In this document: one piece after another, positions 21,601 through 33,069 of the stretch
Layout of the letters: the number at the start of each line of letters is the position of its first letter
How positions within the stretch are numbered: the stretch's first letter is position 1
DNA from: Ceratopteris richardii
Taxonomy: Eukaryota; Streptophyta; Polypodiopsida; Polypodiales; Pteridaceae
Reading direction: 5' to 3'
Length of the DNA: 64,000 nucleotides
NCBI GenBank assembly: GCA_020310875.1
Contig: CM035422.1
Coordinates: 58,259,296-58,323,295 of the forward strand
The notes under the pieces: model-generated
What the model was told of the DNA's origin: nothing
Seen by the model: only the letters and a program-made list of their open reading frames with translations
Database searches by the model: none
Program-made: the position numbers and the translations under genes

Positions 21601-22219
21601 AGTCTGGTACACACCTCTTGATAACCTGATCCACTCCCTTCTTGTATAATGCTCCTGCTATCACCAAATACGGCCTACTTTTAAGAGCAAACTTCCTTCT
21701 CTGATCAGGTGTAAAATACTGTGGTAATGCACCCTCCGTTAGGAAAATTAATAACTGTTCATACCACGAATCTGCTTCCACCACTTGCGCCGTAAACTGC
21801 TCAGCATCCGGAAATACATCAAGTGCACCGGTGGGTGTTTCTCCTGATTCCAACCGACTAAAATAATCTGCCATCGCATGCTCTTTACTCGGAGTATGCA
21901 CAATCACAAAATCAAATTCCTGTAACAAAAGCATCCACCTGGCTAATCGGCCTGTTAATAACGGTTTCTTGATTAAATAAATCAAAGCCTGATGATCCAC
22001 ATGAAAAACCACTTTATTGCCCAACAAATAATGTCAAAACTTATTAAGGGCATATACCATCGCCAAAGCTTCTCTTTCTGTCACCGGATAATTTCTTTCA
22101 GCCGCAGCCAATACTCTGCTGGCATGATAGACAGGTCTATACCATCCTTTGTCTTTCTGCTGCATCAAAACTGCTCCTATGGCCACATCCGATGCATCAA
22201 CAAATATGTGAAATGGCAT
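21404..22219 (-). pseudogene. G2 copy A RNase H
   Basis: F-H-I-F-V-D-A-S-D-V-A-I-G-A-V-L (about 22210), N-Y-P-V-T-E-R-E-A-L-A-M-V and H-V-D-H-Q-A-L-I-Y-L mark a gypsy RNase H. It is followed by T-G-R-L-A-R-W and the linker to integrase. One stop lies at about 22034. The last 20 residues of the lower open segment are read from the inserted LTR and do not belong to the protein. Confidence 0.88.
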
Positions 22220-22335
22220 TGACTAATCGGGTGGTTGTAAAATGGGTGCTACCGACACCATCTTTTTTAACAACTGAAATGCTTTCTCTTGAGCATCAGC
22301 CCACATAAACGGAACATCATTCTTGGTCAAATGCA

Positions 22336-23330
22336 TTAGCAGTAAGGAAATTTTGCTAAATATCTTAAGTATCGGGAATGCCACTTGATTCGACCCACAA
22401 ACCGCATTACTTCTTTAACGTTGGTCGGTGCTTTAGCTGTACTTATAGCTTCAATTTTCTTAATATCAATAGCCATTCCTGCTTGTGATATAACATGGCC
22501 CAATAAGATACCACTTCTGACTGCAATCACACTTTTAAACGGATTCAATACCATCCTAAACTGCCGACATCTTTCAAAACATGCTTTCAGGTGTAGCAAG
22601 TGCTTAATCATTTGACCAAATACCGAAAAATCGTCGACAAATACTTGCATAAAGTCCTGTAGATAAGGTTCAAACACTTTATGCGCCACATAATTGAATG
22701 ATGGCGATCCGTTCTTCAAGCCAAAACTCATGACGATAAACACGTAAGCTCCAAATTCTGTAATAAATGTTGTTTTATGCTGATCCTCCTCAGCCACACT
22801 GATCTGATTATAACCGGAAAATCCATCCAAACAACTATACATTTCATGGCCTGCGACTGCATCCAACACTACATCACAAAACGGCATAGGAAACGGGTCT
22901 GTAACCGTTGCTGCATTTAACTTTCTATAATCAACACAAATTCTGAGCTTCCCATTCTTTTTGGGTACCACTATGATAGGAGATAGCCAAGTGACCTGAT
23001 TCACTGTTTTGATAAATCCACTGCCAATAATTTATCAATTTCTTCCTTCACCTGTTTAGCAAAATTAGGATTCATTCTATATCTTTGTTGCGCCACAGGT
23101 ACTGCATCTGCCCTCAAATTAATCCTATGCTGATGCAACTGCGGATCTATGCCTTTTACCTAAGTATAATCCCAAGCAAATACATCTACATACTCTTTAA
23201 GCAGGCAAATAAGATCCTCCTTAAACTTTCCTTCCAATGTTTTACCAATCCGCACCATCTTGGGTTCCGTTTCGGTTCCTAAATTAACCTCTTGCAACTC
23301 CTCTTCCTTCACCCTTGCATAGAACCTGCA
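22336..23330 (-). pseudogene. G2 copy A reverse transcriptase
   Basis: The RT core reads L-S-P-I-I-V-V-P-K-K-N-G-K-L-R-I, V-D-Y-R-K-L-N-A, F-L-D-G-F-S-G-Y-N (here C-L-D-G), M-S-F-G-L-K-N-G and the polymerase motif F-V-D-D-F-S (about 22635). V-L-N-P-F-K-S and L-L-G-H follow. Upstream, F-A-K-Q-V-K-E-E-I-D-K-L-L-A is in a shifted frame near 23040, and C-L-L-K-E-Y-V-D-V-F-A-W-D-Y lies near 23195. At least one frameshift (near 23005) and several stops are present. Confidence 0.9.
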
Positions 23331-23527
23331 TACTTCTAATCGTACATCCTTTTTGCCCGCGTAATTATCTCTTCCTCCTGGTGTTCCATCTGCTGTTGCA
23401 CCGGAATGTCCATACGTTGATCAAACATCTTTTGTAATTGGGCGCCTGCCACCTGTTCATCGGGAACTGGCTCTTCTACTTTTGGCCCACCACAATAATC
23501 CTTACTTAATACTCCTTCAACATCGAC

Positions 23528-24349
23528 TTATAATACCGGCACCACCATTGGGTTTGCTTGCAAAAAATTTTCCTCTTCATCATCTTCAATCTCATCCGCC
23601 AAATTAATAGCCTGAGCCATAAGTGGTTTTTCCTGTACCGACATATTTTTCCGTCCACGCATAGGAATCGTCACCTGCTTTTTACCCTTGGTAATTATTA
23701 CTACATTCAAACCCCAATCTTGCTTGACTTTGGCCAGCCGAAACCAAGGTCTCCCTAACAACATTTCATACGGATACGCGGACTCAGACATTCAGATGAC
23801 CACAAAATTGACCATAAATGTCATGCCAGAAATGATAATTTGTTGTTGCTTCAGAATGCCAACTGGCTGCACTCGTGTTTGATCCGCCATTTTTACCTGA
23901 AAAGGTGCTGGAGCCAATTCGCCTCTTCCCATTTCAATAAAAATATGCTCAGGTAACATGTTTACTCCTGACCCTCCATCAAGCAACACTTCTGCAAATC
24001 TCCGGTTGTTGTACTGCACCTGAATGACTGGTACTACAAAATCCACGTCTTCTGGATCAATACTGTTGGCCGAGATTGAAGGGATCGACCAAACTTCGGG
24101 CTTTGCATGATTCCCAAGTAGCTTTTTCAACAATTTCTCTCGAAACACAGGTACCAAGGACAACAGTTGATCCAAGGACAACTGTAGCAGTGAGCTAATG
24201 ATTTCATCAAACCAATCATTTGCCAAGCCTTGCTGACTCGGCACCTTATCCCGCTCCTTTATGGGAGGTATCGCTTTCACACCCTGTTGTTGCTCAATCT
24301 GACCTGCACACCTCACGTGATTAGAAAACTCATCTCGAACCTGCTTCAA
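23528..24349 (-). pseudogene. G2 copy A aspartic protease region
   Basis: The protease fold is suggested by V-L-L-D-G-G-S-G-V-N-M-L-P (near 23970), then about 70 residues later E-M-L-L-G-R-P-W-F (near 23755). The active-site triad is written D-G-G-S rather than D-S-G; this must be tested against the family. A stop at about 23792 separates the two halves. An acidic tail (E-I-E-D-D-E-E-E-N) follows and ends at 23528. The equivalent region of copy B starts at 49127, inside the same motif. Confidence 0.8.
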
Positions 24350-24370
24350 AACCTTGTCCTGGATTTGCCT

Positions 24371-25819
24371 TTATTCTTGCCAATCTATAGGGCCTTTATT
24401 CCTTGATCTTGTCACTACCAACACTTCAACCTCTTTGCCTTTCCCACATTGTTTGCAATCACACTGCCATTGGTTAGTCTTCTCAACGTGCAGTTGATCA
24501 AATGTACCGGGTGCATCATGAGCTCTATCCGTTTGCTCTGGCCATTCAATCAGCATGGCATTCGCCTGAGCCGCCTGCTGCCCCTATTGTTGATGTTATC
24601 CCTGTTGATTATGCTGATTATACCGAATGATGGGTATACCTCTTTCTTCACGATGCTTTACCCACAGAGGGCAATTCGGCCCTATCCAATGATCAGGAGC
24701 TGAACAATATCCGCAAGGCATTATCCTTGGTGGTCGACCTTGGTGATTACCTTGCTAGTTATTCCCTTGCTGATTCCCTTGATCTCTCCATAGGGGTCTT
24801 CCTTGTTGCTGTCTTGGAAAATTACCTCACCCTTGAATAGGAATAGCCTGATTGGCCGCTACATCATTTAGATTGTGATTGTCTTGCCGAGAACTTTGCC
24901 CTCTATGTTTAGGGTTATACCAACACTGAGTTGTTGTATGCCCCTCTTTGTCACAGATATCACAAAATCGTTTCTCCTTTGGAGCTAGTATAGAATATCC
25001 ATGTCTCTTTAACTTATTAATCCATTCCTCCTCTTTACTGTGCTTAGCTTTATGCTTACGATGCTTTGTCCTCACTATTTCATCATCATAGTCAGCAGTG
25101 TCAGAATCACTTGAACTCTTGCCCGACTCCGTTGCTGAATCCGATTCGACCTCTGAACCAAAATCAGACTGCTTCTTTTTGGCTTGTCCAAACCTTCTTT
25201 CAACACGCACCGCCGCTAATACTAATACATCAAAGCCATTTGCAATGTCCACACTGGCCACCGCATGTCTTATTGTGCTCCTTAATCCTTTCAAAAAAAA
25301 TCTTGCCAACATCTCATCAATAGGTCGTTCATTACCTTGCAACCTTTCCATTAGAGTCCGAAACTTTTGAGCATAGTCTTCCACTAGCATGGTCTTTTGT
25401 CTGATGGCCCTCAACTTCCTTAATACATCGAAAGGTGTCTTTTCTTTTCTAAATCGTTGCAAGAATGCTATTTTTAAAGCATCATATGTAGCAAAATGAG
25501 CAATGCCATATTGACTGAACCAGCTCATAGCTCGTCCTTCTAACGTGGCTGCAAACTGTTGAAGCTTAATATCATCACCATACATAGCTGGATATCCATT
25601 CGCTGTCCATTTTATTTCGAATTGAGCCACATGGCAATCAGCATCCTCCTTAGAGGTTCCACTGAAATGAGCGGCTTTGACCTGAGGGTTAGGAGGTGGT
25701 TGAGCCATCGGCTGTGGTTGAGGTGTGCGCCTAGTTCTTTGGCCGGTCGCCCCTGCAAGTGCGTCAAACTGGAGTCGTCTTCTTACCCCTACAGGCTTCT
25801 GTGAGGAATAACACTCCAA
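24371..25819 (-). pseudogene. G2 copy A gag
   Basis: A retrotransposon gag (capsid) domain: A-H-F-S-G-T-S-K-E-D-A-D, then L-E-G-R-A-M-S-W-F and Y-A-Q-K-F-R-T-L-M-E-R-L. An acidic Ser-rich stretch and a K/H-rich stretch follow. The CX2CX4HX4C knuckle is C-D-I-C-D-K-E-G-H-T-T-T-Q-C near 24960. The main open segment, 25819-24827, is 330 codons. The same frame continues with stops through a Gln/Gly-rich part (with a further cysteine cluster, C-G-Y-C-S-A-P-D-H-W, near 24710) and an R-S-R-N-K-G stretch ending at 24371. This domain is not represented in copy B. Confidence 0.88.
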
Positions 25820-26026
25820 GTATTCTGCCCACTAACCTTGCCTCTGCTACACCTGTTTCCCCCTGTTCCTCGTCAATGCCCAGAGCTTCCTGCTCCTCGG
25901 CCTCGTACCACTCCTAAAAGTCTGAAGATGTCTCCACGTTCGTTGCTCTTGCCTGTGCCCTCGTAAAATATACTTTACCAAAATGGTTGCGCCTGCCCCT
26001 CATGCATTTCCTGAGGCTTCGTCAGC

Positions 26027-26044
26027 CGTACAGTAGGATCGCCA
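26027..26044 (-). promoter_or_regulatory. Putative primer binding site of G2
   Basis: On the minus strand tggcgatcctactgtacg starts four bases after the LTR end ...ctcaaca. The position and the leading TGG suit a primer site. I cannot name the tRNA with confidence. Confidence 0.5.
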
Positions 26045-26048
26045 ATTG

Positions 26049-26809
26049 TGTTGAGGGTTCCAAGGTTCAACACAACATCGAATTAAAGAACAAATCAGAG
26101 TTATTTATTGTTCCATTTGGCACTAATCTTCACACACAGAGACTCCACCAAAATTGCATCTAGAAGCCCACCGGAATTTCACTGGAACGCATTCTTTCCG
26201 GTAACTTCTACCAGTTCAGTATTTCACAGTCGCATTTCAGAGTTTCACTTTTCGGAATGTACAACTTCTTACACATTCACAAACACCCTAATTTCATTTG
26301 CGCTACTGTGCAAACAAATTGAGTTCCCCTATGGACTTAACAAGTTTGAAGGACTCAGACAAGAACTTGTATCATTGCGAACATTTGCTGCTCAATACTT
26401 GAATAGATTTAACGCTGTGATTACAGATTTGAAAAATACTAGAACTTCTTAATTTGTATTTGATTATGTATCACAAGATTACTTCAATGACAGATGACTT
26501 AATGTTTTCTGCAGGACCGGTCTTCTCCGGTACTCTCATATCCCTGTCAAGAGAGTTTCTTCATCTCCAAGGTTGTTGTGCAGCTTCCTCTCATTACGTT
26601 TTTCTCTTCTCTTCGGAACTTCTACTCTTTCTTGCGGTTGTCGCGAACTTCTTGTCTTATGATTTCTCCTCCTTATGGTTGTCACTAACTTCCTTTCTTA
26701 TGACTTCTCCTCCTTATGGTTGTCGCGACGTGTCCTTTTTAATCTCATCGTAGCAATCTTTTTCTTTTTTCTTTTTATTTTATTTTTCCAGATTTCCCTG
26801 CCTTCAACA
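26049..26809 (-). mobile_element. 5' LTR of G2 copy A
   Basis: 761 bp, from tgttgaaggcaggg to ggaaccctcaaca on the minus strand, so the ends form the inverted repeat TGTTGA..TCAACA. It holds repeats around acaaccataaggaggagaa and an aataaataa signal shortly before the end. Short plus-strand ORFs here have no support as genes. Confidence 0.75.
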
Positions 26810-28600
26810 GGAACCAAAACTTGAAGAATTATTCAGAATCCTGATGGAGGAGATAGTCAAAAGCCTATGAACCCATACTTGTACCAGGGAGCGGCACCAT
26901 TGAGGAAGGCCAAGAGACATTTGAGATTGAGGTGCGGCAATGGCTAAAGTGGGTCAAAGACATAGGCATAGAACATGATGACTAGATGGTTGGTCAGATT
27001 CAATCACTATCAAATGTGGAGGAGATGGTGCTCTAGTCATTGTACTTCTAGAATGTGTCCCATCAATGGCTCATCATTACATGTGAATTGCAATATGTAC
27101 CATATTTTGTCCCTCTCACAGACTACAATGGAGAGATCAAATGGGTGATGAGAGAAGAACCCACTTTTTCCACTCAGCTTGAGCCAAAGGACTTCCTAGA
27201 TTGAGCAAGAAAAGGCATAATCCTTTAACCAAATTGGCATGCAAGATTACTAGAGAAATATCCAAAAATGATGCGTGCCTAGTCCAATGCACACTTGTAC
27301 ATAAATATCAATCCATGCTACTACCGGATACCCTACCAAAGGCCATGGCCCAAGTTTGTATTCAAGGTAAATACTACTTAAGGTTGCTTGGACTCGACAA
27401 ATCACCCTTACTTCACTCCACTAAAGGGGACACCTACAATTTCTTATATGATCTCTACATTATGCGAATGGACCTCGAGATTTAAGAATTTATTAGATAT
27501 CATTGCAAAGATGTGTATAAAAATATTTGAGCTTATGAATGTCATCTTCAAAGCATTCAAAAATGTCTAGGCTTCTTACATATTAGCTCTAGGATTCAAT
27601 GAAGGTAATCTCCATTTGGCCTATGGTATGAGTAAGACTCCATCCATCCCCGCCATCTATGCTTCGCATGCAAGAATCAAGTACATGCCTAATTGTTACA
27701 AGCAGACTTGACTTGATCATGAAGCTAATGGAGGATTATTTTTCAAGCTCCATCGACAAAAAGATTGTTTATCAGGCTAAAATAGACAATGTATTTCAAA
27801 ATGAGTTTCACGATTTTTTTTGGAGACAACAATGCTCTTCATTTCTTGTTGACTTAGGAATTAGTTTATCATGCATAACAAGGTACATAAGATTTACCTT
27901 CATCGGTCTCATATGATCATGAGAAACTCTTTGGAATTACTTATATCATTTCTTCATTTGCTTCTTGAGCAAATGATTTTATGATTACTCGAGTGGTGGT
28001 GAAAAATGCTATTATGTTTTATAGAGGTTCACCTAAGGCCTCAAACAATCATTCATTGTATTTATTGTACATGAGGCACATGAAGGTTATATTCTTGAAG
28101 CTTTATGAATCTTATGTTATGTAACTCATCTACCTTGTCACACAAAGAGAATATGAAGCAACTTGGCTTGATCATTAGAAGCATTCATTTGGTAATGTAT
28201 ATCAATTTGGGTTCTTCCTTGATAGTATTAATTTTCTAAGATCCGAGTGCACTTAAAATTAGTTAGGATCAATGCTCACACATGTTCTATCTTGGAGATA
28301 CCACATTCTCTAGCATTCTAAGCCTTCTCATAGAAACCTATGTCATATTAAAAATTACTCTCTATCATATACTTTTGTATCAAAAGAAGATCACATAGAT
28401 CTCATGTCCATTGATATGTACCTCTCAAGCTCTACTTTCTCTATATTGAGATATGTACACAAAGTAAAAAAAAAAAAACTTGTATTTGTAGTCAAGTGCT
28501 ATTCAAGAACATATCCATCAAAAAGTGTATTTTCAGCCAAGTGCTATCTAAGCACTCTTTCATCATTGAAGACGATTAAAAGAAAAAGATTCAAGTGATC
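26810..28600. other. Unrecognised decayed sequence
   Basis: Around 26890-27570 several plus-strand frames give protein-like runs broken by stops, such as Y-V-P-Y-F-V-P-L-T-D-Y-N-G-E-I-K-W-V and P-Y-F-T-P-L-K-G-T-P-T-I-S-Y-M. They look like an old coding sequence, but I cannot assign a family. Positions 27570-28600 are AT-rich with an A-run near 28468 and a duplicated phrase around agtgctat at 28495 and 28540. No LTR or element border was identified. Confidence 0.35.
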
Positions 28601-29038
28601 GAGGCAAGGACCGTGGACGTCACTACTCAAAGAGCTCATCATGAAGCTCACTTCTCCATTGGAAGAATCAAAGGAAGATGAAGAAAAGTGCATCCAATGC
28701 ACTTCAATCGAAGACTTCCTCACGTTTGAAAGATGAAGGAAGTACATTGAACAAACTCAAAGAAGACAAAGACCTTCTCACAAAAGAAGAAGAAGGAAAA
28801 GTGTATTCAAAACACTTAATCAAGGTAAGAAATTACTCTACTCTACTTGGAAAGACATAAGCACTTCTAGATGTGCTACTATAAGTCAATTTGACTTATA
28901 TTCATATACAAAACATAAAAGTTGTATGGACTCTCATTTATAAAGAGTCATTCAAAGGCTGCACACTATCACACACATCAAATTCCTTGTAAAAGCTAGT
29001 AAAAGCATTCAAATACTCTCTTTGTAAAAACAAATAAT

Positions 29039-29280
29039 TGAGTACATTACAAGTGGTGTGAGCACTTGTTTCTTCAGATAGAAGGTGAAATCAGAATGGA
29101 TTTTAATCAAGAAGCTGAAATCTTGATTAACTTCATTTCCTTATGTAAAAGAAGACAACCAAATAGTTGAGCACATTACAAGTGGTGTGAGCACTTGGTT
29201 CTACACAAAGAAAGTGTAATCAGAATGGAGTTTGATCAAGAAGCTGGGATCTTCATTAACTTCATGTAAAAGAAGTCATC
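29039..29280 (+). repeat. Tandem duplication, about 129-bp unit, two copies
   Basis: tgag(t/c)acattacaagtggtgtgagcacttg starts at 29039 and again at 29168. Each is followed by agaa.gtg.aatcagaatgga, atcaagaagctg and aacttcat. The two copies differ at several positions. Confidence 0.8.
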
Positions 29281-30970
29281 AAAGAGGTGAAGGAATATAA
29301 TCACTCTAGAGCTAGAGCAATGCTCGCTCCAAGATGAGTGAGGGAAAACCACAACCTCTGAACTTTGCAATTGGACAAAGTTAGGTTGCTATACACAAAT
29401 GGAAGCAACCATAGATAAAGCACTTTATAGCTTTGTAACTTGTTTGAAGCTTCCATTATGTATTATGATCAAATGATCATCATTATAAAGAGCTCATGTA
29501 TCAAGCTCTTAAACTCTTATGTAAAGCTTACACATTTCAAAGGCAACCATACAGAAGGGTCTTCAAATTGAAGGGGAGATACTCTTGAAGAAAGATTCAT
29601 CATCAACATACAACAAAGACTACACTCTTGAAGGAAGAATCAACATCAAAAGGAGAAGAAGACAATCAACCAAAAGGAAGTTACTCTTGAAGCGGAGATC
29701 CACTACATGGAGCAAAGGACTACATCAATGGACGACATCAACTTATGAAGAAAGCGTCAACAACAAAGGTCACAAACAATATAGAAGAGCATCAAAGACT
29801 ATAAAGTCGTCTCAAAGGAACAGAAAAGCTACTACTTGGAAATCAATAAAAAAAGACATCAACTGCAATGAGAGAAAGGGAGCTAGTACATGGAAGAGGA
29901 ATCAACATATTTAAAGCATCAAAGATCAAAGTTACTTCAAGGAGCTATTTACATCAAATGCCAACGAGTAGCAACTATGACCAACCAAAGAAGGAACTTC
30001 ATCAACGAAAAAAAAGGATTCAAAAGATCACATGGAGGAGCTATATCTCAACTATAAGAAGACTACATCAACACCAACATCAAGGTCCTAAGAAGACTAT
30101 ATCTACATCAATATGGTTCAACTATGAAGATACATAAAGAAAAGGAAGAAGGAAGCAAAATCAAATCTAAAAGGGTTCAAGGCACAAGGAAGATCAGATG
30201 AAAGGGGAGATGAAAAGAAAAGCAAAACAAGAGAGGAAGAAGACAACAAAGAGAAACAAAATGAATTTGAAGATTGAAGGGGAGCTCTTGAAGCAAGCAA
30301 TCTCAAAATTCATATCCCTTAGATATTTTTTCCTGAGAAATCATTCATGTGACTCCGGTCTTATGAGTTTTAGTTAGCATCCAAAAAGAAAAAAGGAAAA
30401 ATGCATCACTTGCGCATGTATTAAAGAACTTGCATAACACACTCCTAGGAAGTTGCATGATATTTTTCAATCAAAGGAAATATGGAAAGTAACGACTATT
30501 TCTCCTTGATTTAAGGAAACAAAATTTGGTAAGAAGAGCTCACGTGGTGCTCTATTACCGCTGTAATTTAACTCTATATAAGGATTAGAAGAGAATAGAA
30601 TTGTTGAGTGACCATGCATTTTATGCTTATATCTATTGTCCACCCCTTTACATTTGTCTCTTGGTCTTTATGTTAGTACATTTCCTCTCTTGTGATACTC
30701 ACATACTGCACATTTCCTATCTTGTGATAATCAAGTACTGCACCTTGCGCATATACTCAGAGTATAAAAATAATACTATCTGGCTGATTCATATTGTCTG
30801 CATGACTCACACTAGCTATGTCTTACAGAGAATTATAGATACTATCATTGCATGCCGCTCGTTATTTATCTGTTGCGCTATTCCTTGCTGTAATATGAGA
30901 TTGTATATGTTGATCTGAATTAGACGTCACGCTATTTTTATGTATTCATCTCGCATGTTTTTTATAGTAT

Positions 30971-30999
30971 TGTTATGTACTGTTCAATAGTACATAACA
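30971..30999. repeat. Perfect 11-bp inverted repeat, 7-base loop
   Basis: tgttatgtact at 30971-30981 pairs perfectly with agtacataaca at 30989-30999 around gttcaat. No coding context. Confidence 0.85.
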
Positions 31000-31450
31000 A
31001 GTCATTGAAAACAATGTATGCGTAAAAAGTTTCAATTGTTTGAAGCATTATGAAAGACTATATATTTGGTATATGACAGCGTTCAGAATTTCTTTTGATC
31101 ACGATCATTCATATGGATACATAACATGACAGCGCTCACAATTTATATTTATGATCAAAAGTGTTACTTGTATACATAAGAATGCTATTTGATGGATGTG
31201 CATATCGTTATATGTTGAGCATGATATGATGCTCACATGATGATATCATGTCATAAGGTATTTCCTTTTTTGCTATCTATTGAAAACTATCAAATATAAA
31301 GTGTTCGCTGCATATGAGTAAGATATAATATGTGCATATTATTCGTGAGTTTTACAAGTTGCAGACAACGCATTTTGGGAGTCATATTGTATATGTGAAG
31401 CTACAGGAGCAAAAGTCAATCAAGCTTACATGACAAAGACTTCAAGAAAT

Positions 31451-31550
31451 AAAGGCGAAGCTACTCAAGGCTCTACACCAAATATGAAGGATGTCGATCA
31501 ATTAGCTACTCAAGACTCTACACCAAATATGAAGGACAACTACTGATTGC
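31451..31550 (+). repeat. Short tandem duplication, about 49-bp spacing
   Basis: The phrase gctactcaag(g/a)ctctacaccaaatatgaagga occurs twice about 49 bp apart, shortly upstream of the histone-like ORF. Confidence 0.75.
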
Positions 31551-31733
31551 AAAAGACCGCAAGGACATCAATCCCCTTCTATATATGTTGATGAGCCCCC
31601 AAATAAGACATCATTCAAGGCAAGTCCCAAACAATAAGGATAGACACAAGTTGTATTGGAGAGAACATCCAATTTAGAGAGTTCCCTAAATGAAGAAAGT
31701 GTTAACGAGCCACCATGGACTCATGATCATATA

Positions 31734-32165
31734 ATGGTGAACCATCGAGTAACACAAGGAGGCAAGACACTCCCCAGAGGACAAGGACAAAGACCAACCG
31801 ATGAACAAAGAGAGAAAATTTTGGCAAAGCTGGTAAATGATGAGGAAGGACCATCAAGAAAGAAGAACTATCAACCATGCCATAGACCACAACGACCACA
31901 ATCCAACATCCCTCCAAATGCTAAGCTTTGGTGTTATCAAAAGTCTATGGAGCTTGTTATTCCACAAAGGCCATTTGCAAGAGTTGTGAAGGAAGAGACC
32001 AAGAGCTATTGTGCTGGACTTCGTATTCAAGGGATAGCCATTGAAGCCCTCCAAGAAGCTATAGAGGTGTATCTAATCTCAATGTTGGAGGACTCTAACC
32101 TGTGTGATATCCATGCAAAGAGAGTGACAATACTAGCTAGAAGGATTAGAAGGAATAACCCTTAA
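31734..32165 (+). CDS. Intronless histone H3 / CENH3-like ORF, probable retrocopy
   Basis: The first in-frame ATG is at 31734 and gives 143 residues, close to H3 length; the open frame extends up to 31656 without an ATG. Residues 68-143 align with the H3 fold: [10 protein letters not shown] (alpha-N), [10 protein letters not shown] (alpha-2), [15 protein letters not shown], then L-A-R-R-I-R. The M-P-K-D-I-Q segment normally between R-V-T-I and L-A-R-R-I is missing. Loop 1 has canonical H3 length (23 residues between P-F and A-L-Q-E-A). The tail is not canonical: H-R-V-T near the start and S-R-K-K-N-Y before the fold recall CENH3, and L-V-I-P is also CENH3-like. No stops or frameshifts are present. 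I read it as a divergent H3-family retrocopy; activity and expression are unknown. Confidence 0.85.
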   Translation: MVNHRVTQGGKTLPRGQGQRPTDEQREKILAKLVNDEEGPSRKKNYQPCHRPQRPQSNIPPNAKLWCYQKSMELVIPQRPFARVVKEETKSYCAGLRIQGIAIEALQEAIEVYLISMLEDSNLCDIHAKRVTILARRIRRNNP

Positions 32166-32418
32166 CATTTGTAAACTCTCTTATTTGGTGAACTTTTTGT
32201 ATATCCCAAATGATTAATATAATCTTCTTATTATTATATTTTCTCTCCCAAGTGTTTATCTCTTAGTGTACATGTTTTGAAGTCTATTTCTCCTATGGAT
32301 ATAAAAGTGCCTTTGAAGTCATTGAACATGAGTATCTTAGTCTTCCACACATTTTATCAAGTACAGGAAATATTTCATGTACATGGGGTGTTTATTTGGT
32401 GATTAGATTGCTTGCAAT
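32166..32418. other. AT-rich sequence after the H3-like ORF
   Basis: AT-rich with gattaatataatcttcttattattatattttc near 32210. No poly(A) tail or clear terminator can be distinguished. Nothing else seen. Confidence 0.4.
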
Positions 32419-32535
32419 GACCTCAGAATGCATAAAAAAGGTCTACCACAAAAACGCGGGGTTGGGCCCTGCAAAAGTTTTGCAGGGCCCAATCCCACAT
32501 TTGTGTGGCAGGCCCTTTTTATGCTATTCTAGGTC
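32419..32535. repeat. Foldback (hairpin) element, copy 1
   Basis: A near-perfect palindrome centred at 32476. The left arm, gacctcagaatgcataaaaaagg.. to gggccctgcaaaa, pairs with gttttgcagggccc to ttctaggtc. The arms are about 57 bp with a few mismatches and almost no loop. A sister copy lies at 32797-32911. Confidence 0.9.
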
Positions 32536-32796
32536 ATTTAATCATATGACATGCACATTGGAGCATATGGTATGCCTTAGCTAGGGTGAAATTCATGCAA
32601 ACCCTCTGAGCAATAGAGCAATAGGCTTGATGCATACTCACACGTACTTATAAATAGATGCATGTTTATATGCACCCAAAGGATTCTAGATATTCTCTAA
32701 TCATTGCACATTAGAAGAGTCTTCCACACTTCCCAAAGTTTAGGTTATAATTGATGTACATAGATTTTCAATATTGTGCCCGTAGTGCATGCAATG

Positions 32797-32911
32797 GCCT
32801 AGGAATGCAAAAAAAAGGCCTGCCACAGAAACATGGGAATGGGCCCTACAAAAGTTTTGTAGGGCCTATCCTCGTGTTTTGTGGTAGATCTTTTTTTTTG
32901 GATTCCTAGGC
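32797..32911. repeat. Foldback (hairpin) element, copy 2
   Basis: A palindrome centred at 32853. Arms run from gcctaggaatgc..ggcctgccacag to gggccctacaaaa, and from gttttgtagggcc to ggattcctaggc. It shares core words (aatgca(t)aaaaaa, cc(t/g).ccaca.aaac, tgggccct.caaaagtttt) with copy 1. gcatgcaat outside the left arm and gtgcaagcatt outside the right arm may extend the terminal repeats. Confidence 0.9.
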
Positions 32912-33069
32912 GAGTGCAAGCATTTTGGGCAACATCATTTAAAATGAAACATTGAAAAAAGACTGATTTAACTATGCAAAACTTTTCAATTTTGTTAGAA
33001 GCATTGTCCATGGGAACATCCTACGTCGAGAAAAAAATACTTAGGCATTTTTCGAGGCATAGAAAAAAT

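Larger units (their letters stand above)
19301..26809 (-). mobile_element. Gypsy element G2, copy A
   Basis: A Ty3/gypsy element on the minus strand with 5' LTR at 26049-26809, primer site, gag, protease, RT, RNase H, integrase and an integrase C-terminal module, in that order toward lower coordinates. No 3' LTR is recognisable at the low end. A solo LTR of another family interrupts the integrase. Copy B of the same family lies at 49127-52724, on the plus strand. Confidence 0.9.
28601..31450. other. Purine-rich, then AT-rich, non-coding-looking region
   Basis: Positions 28600-30300 are strongly purine-rich on the plus strand (runs of gaag, atcaaag, ggaaga). They include several polypurine-tract-like words: ttgaaggggagat at 29567, gatgaaaggggagatg at 30197 and attgaaggggagctc at 30275. 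Open frames there (29585-29914, 29868-30137) are compositional. Positions 30350-31330 are AT-rich with repeated atatg/catatg words. No gene or intact element is supported. The polypurine-like words could mark a decayed LTR element whose domains are gone. Confidence 0.4.

Noticed and set aside
29585..30137. Lys/Ser/Thr-rich ORFs as small genes
   Set aside because: They follow from the purine-rich composition; no conserved motif, start context or second copy.
30118..30306. Minus-strand Leu/Ser-rich ORF resembling a membrane protein
   Set aside because: It is the complement of a GAA/AAG-rich tract; composition explains it.
31734..32165. Certain call as functional CENH3
   Set aside because: Loop 1 has canonical H3 length and six residues before the last helix are missing; only an H3-family call with CENH3-like traits is justified.
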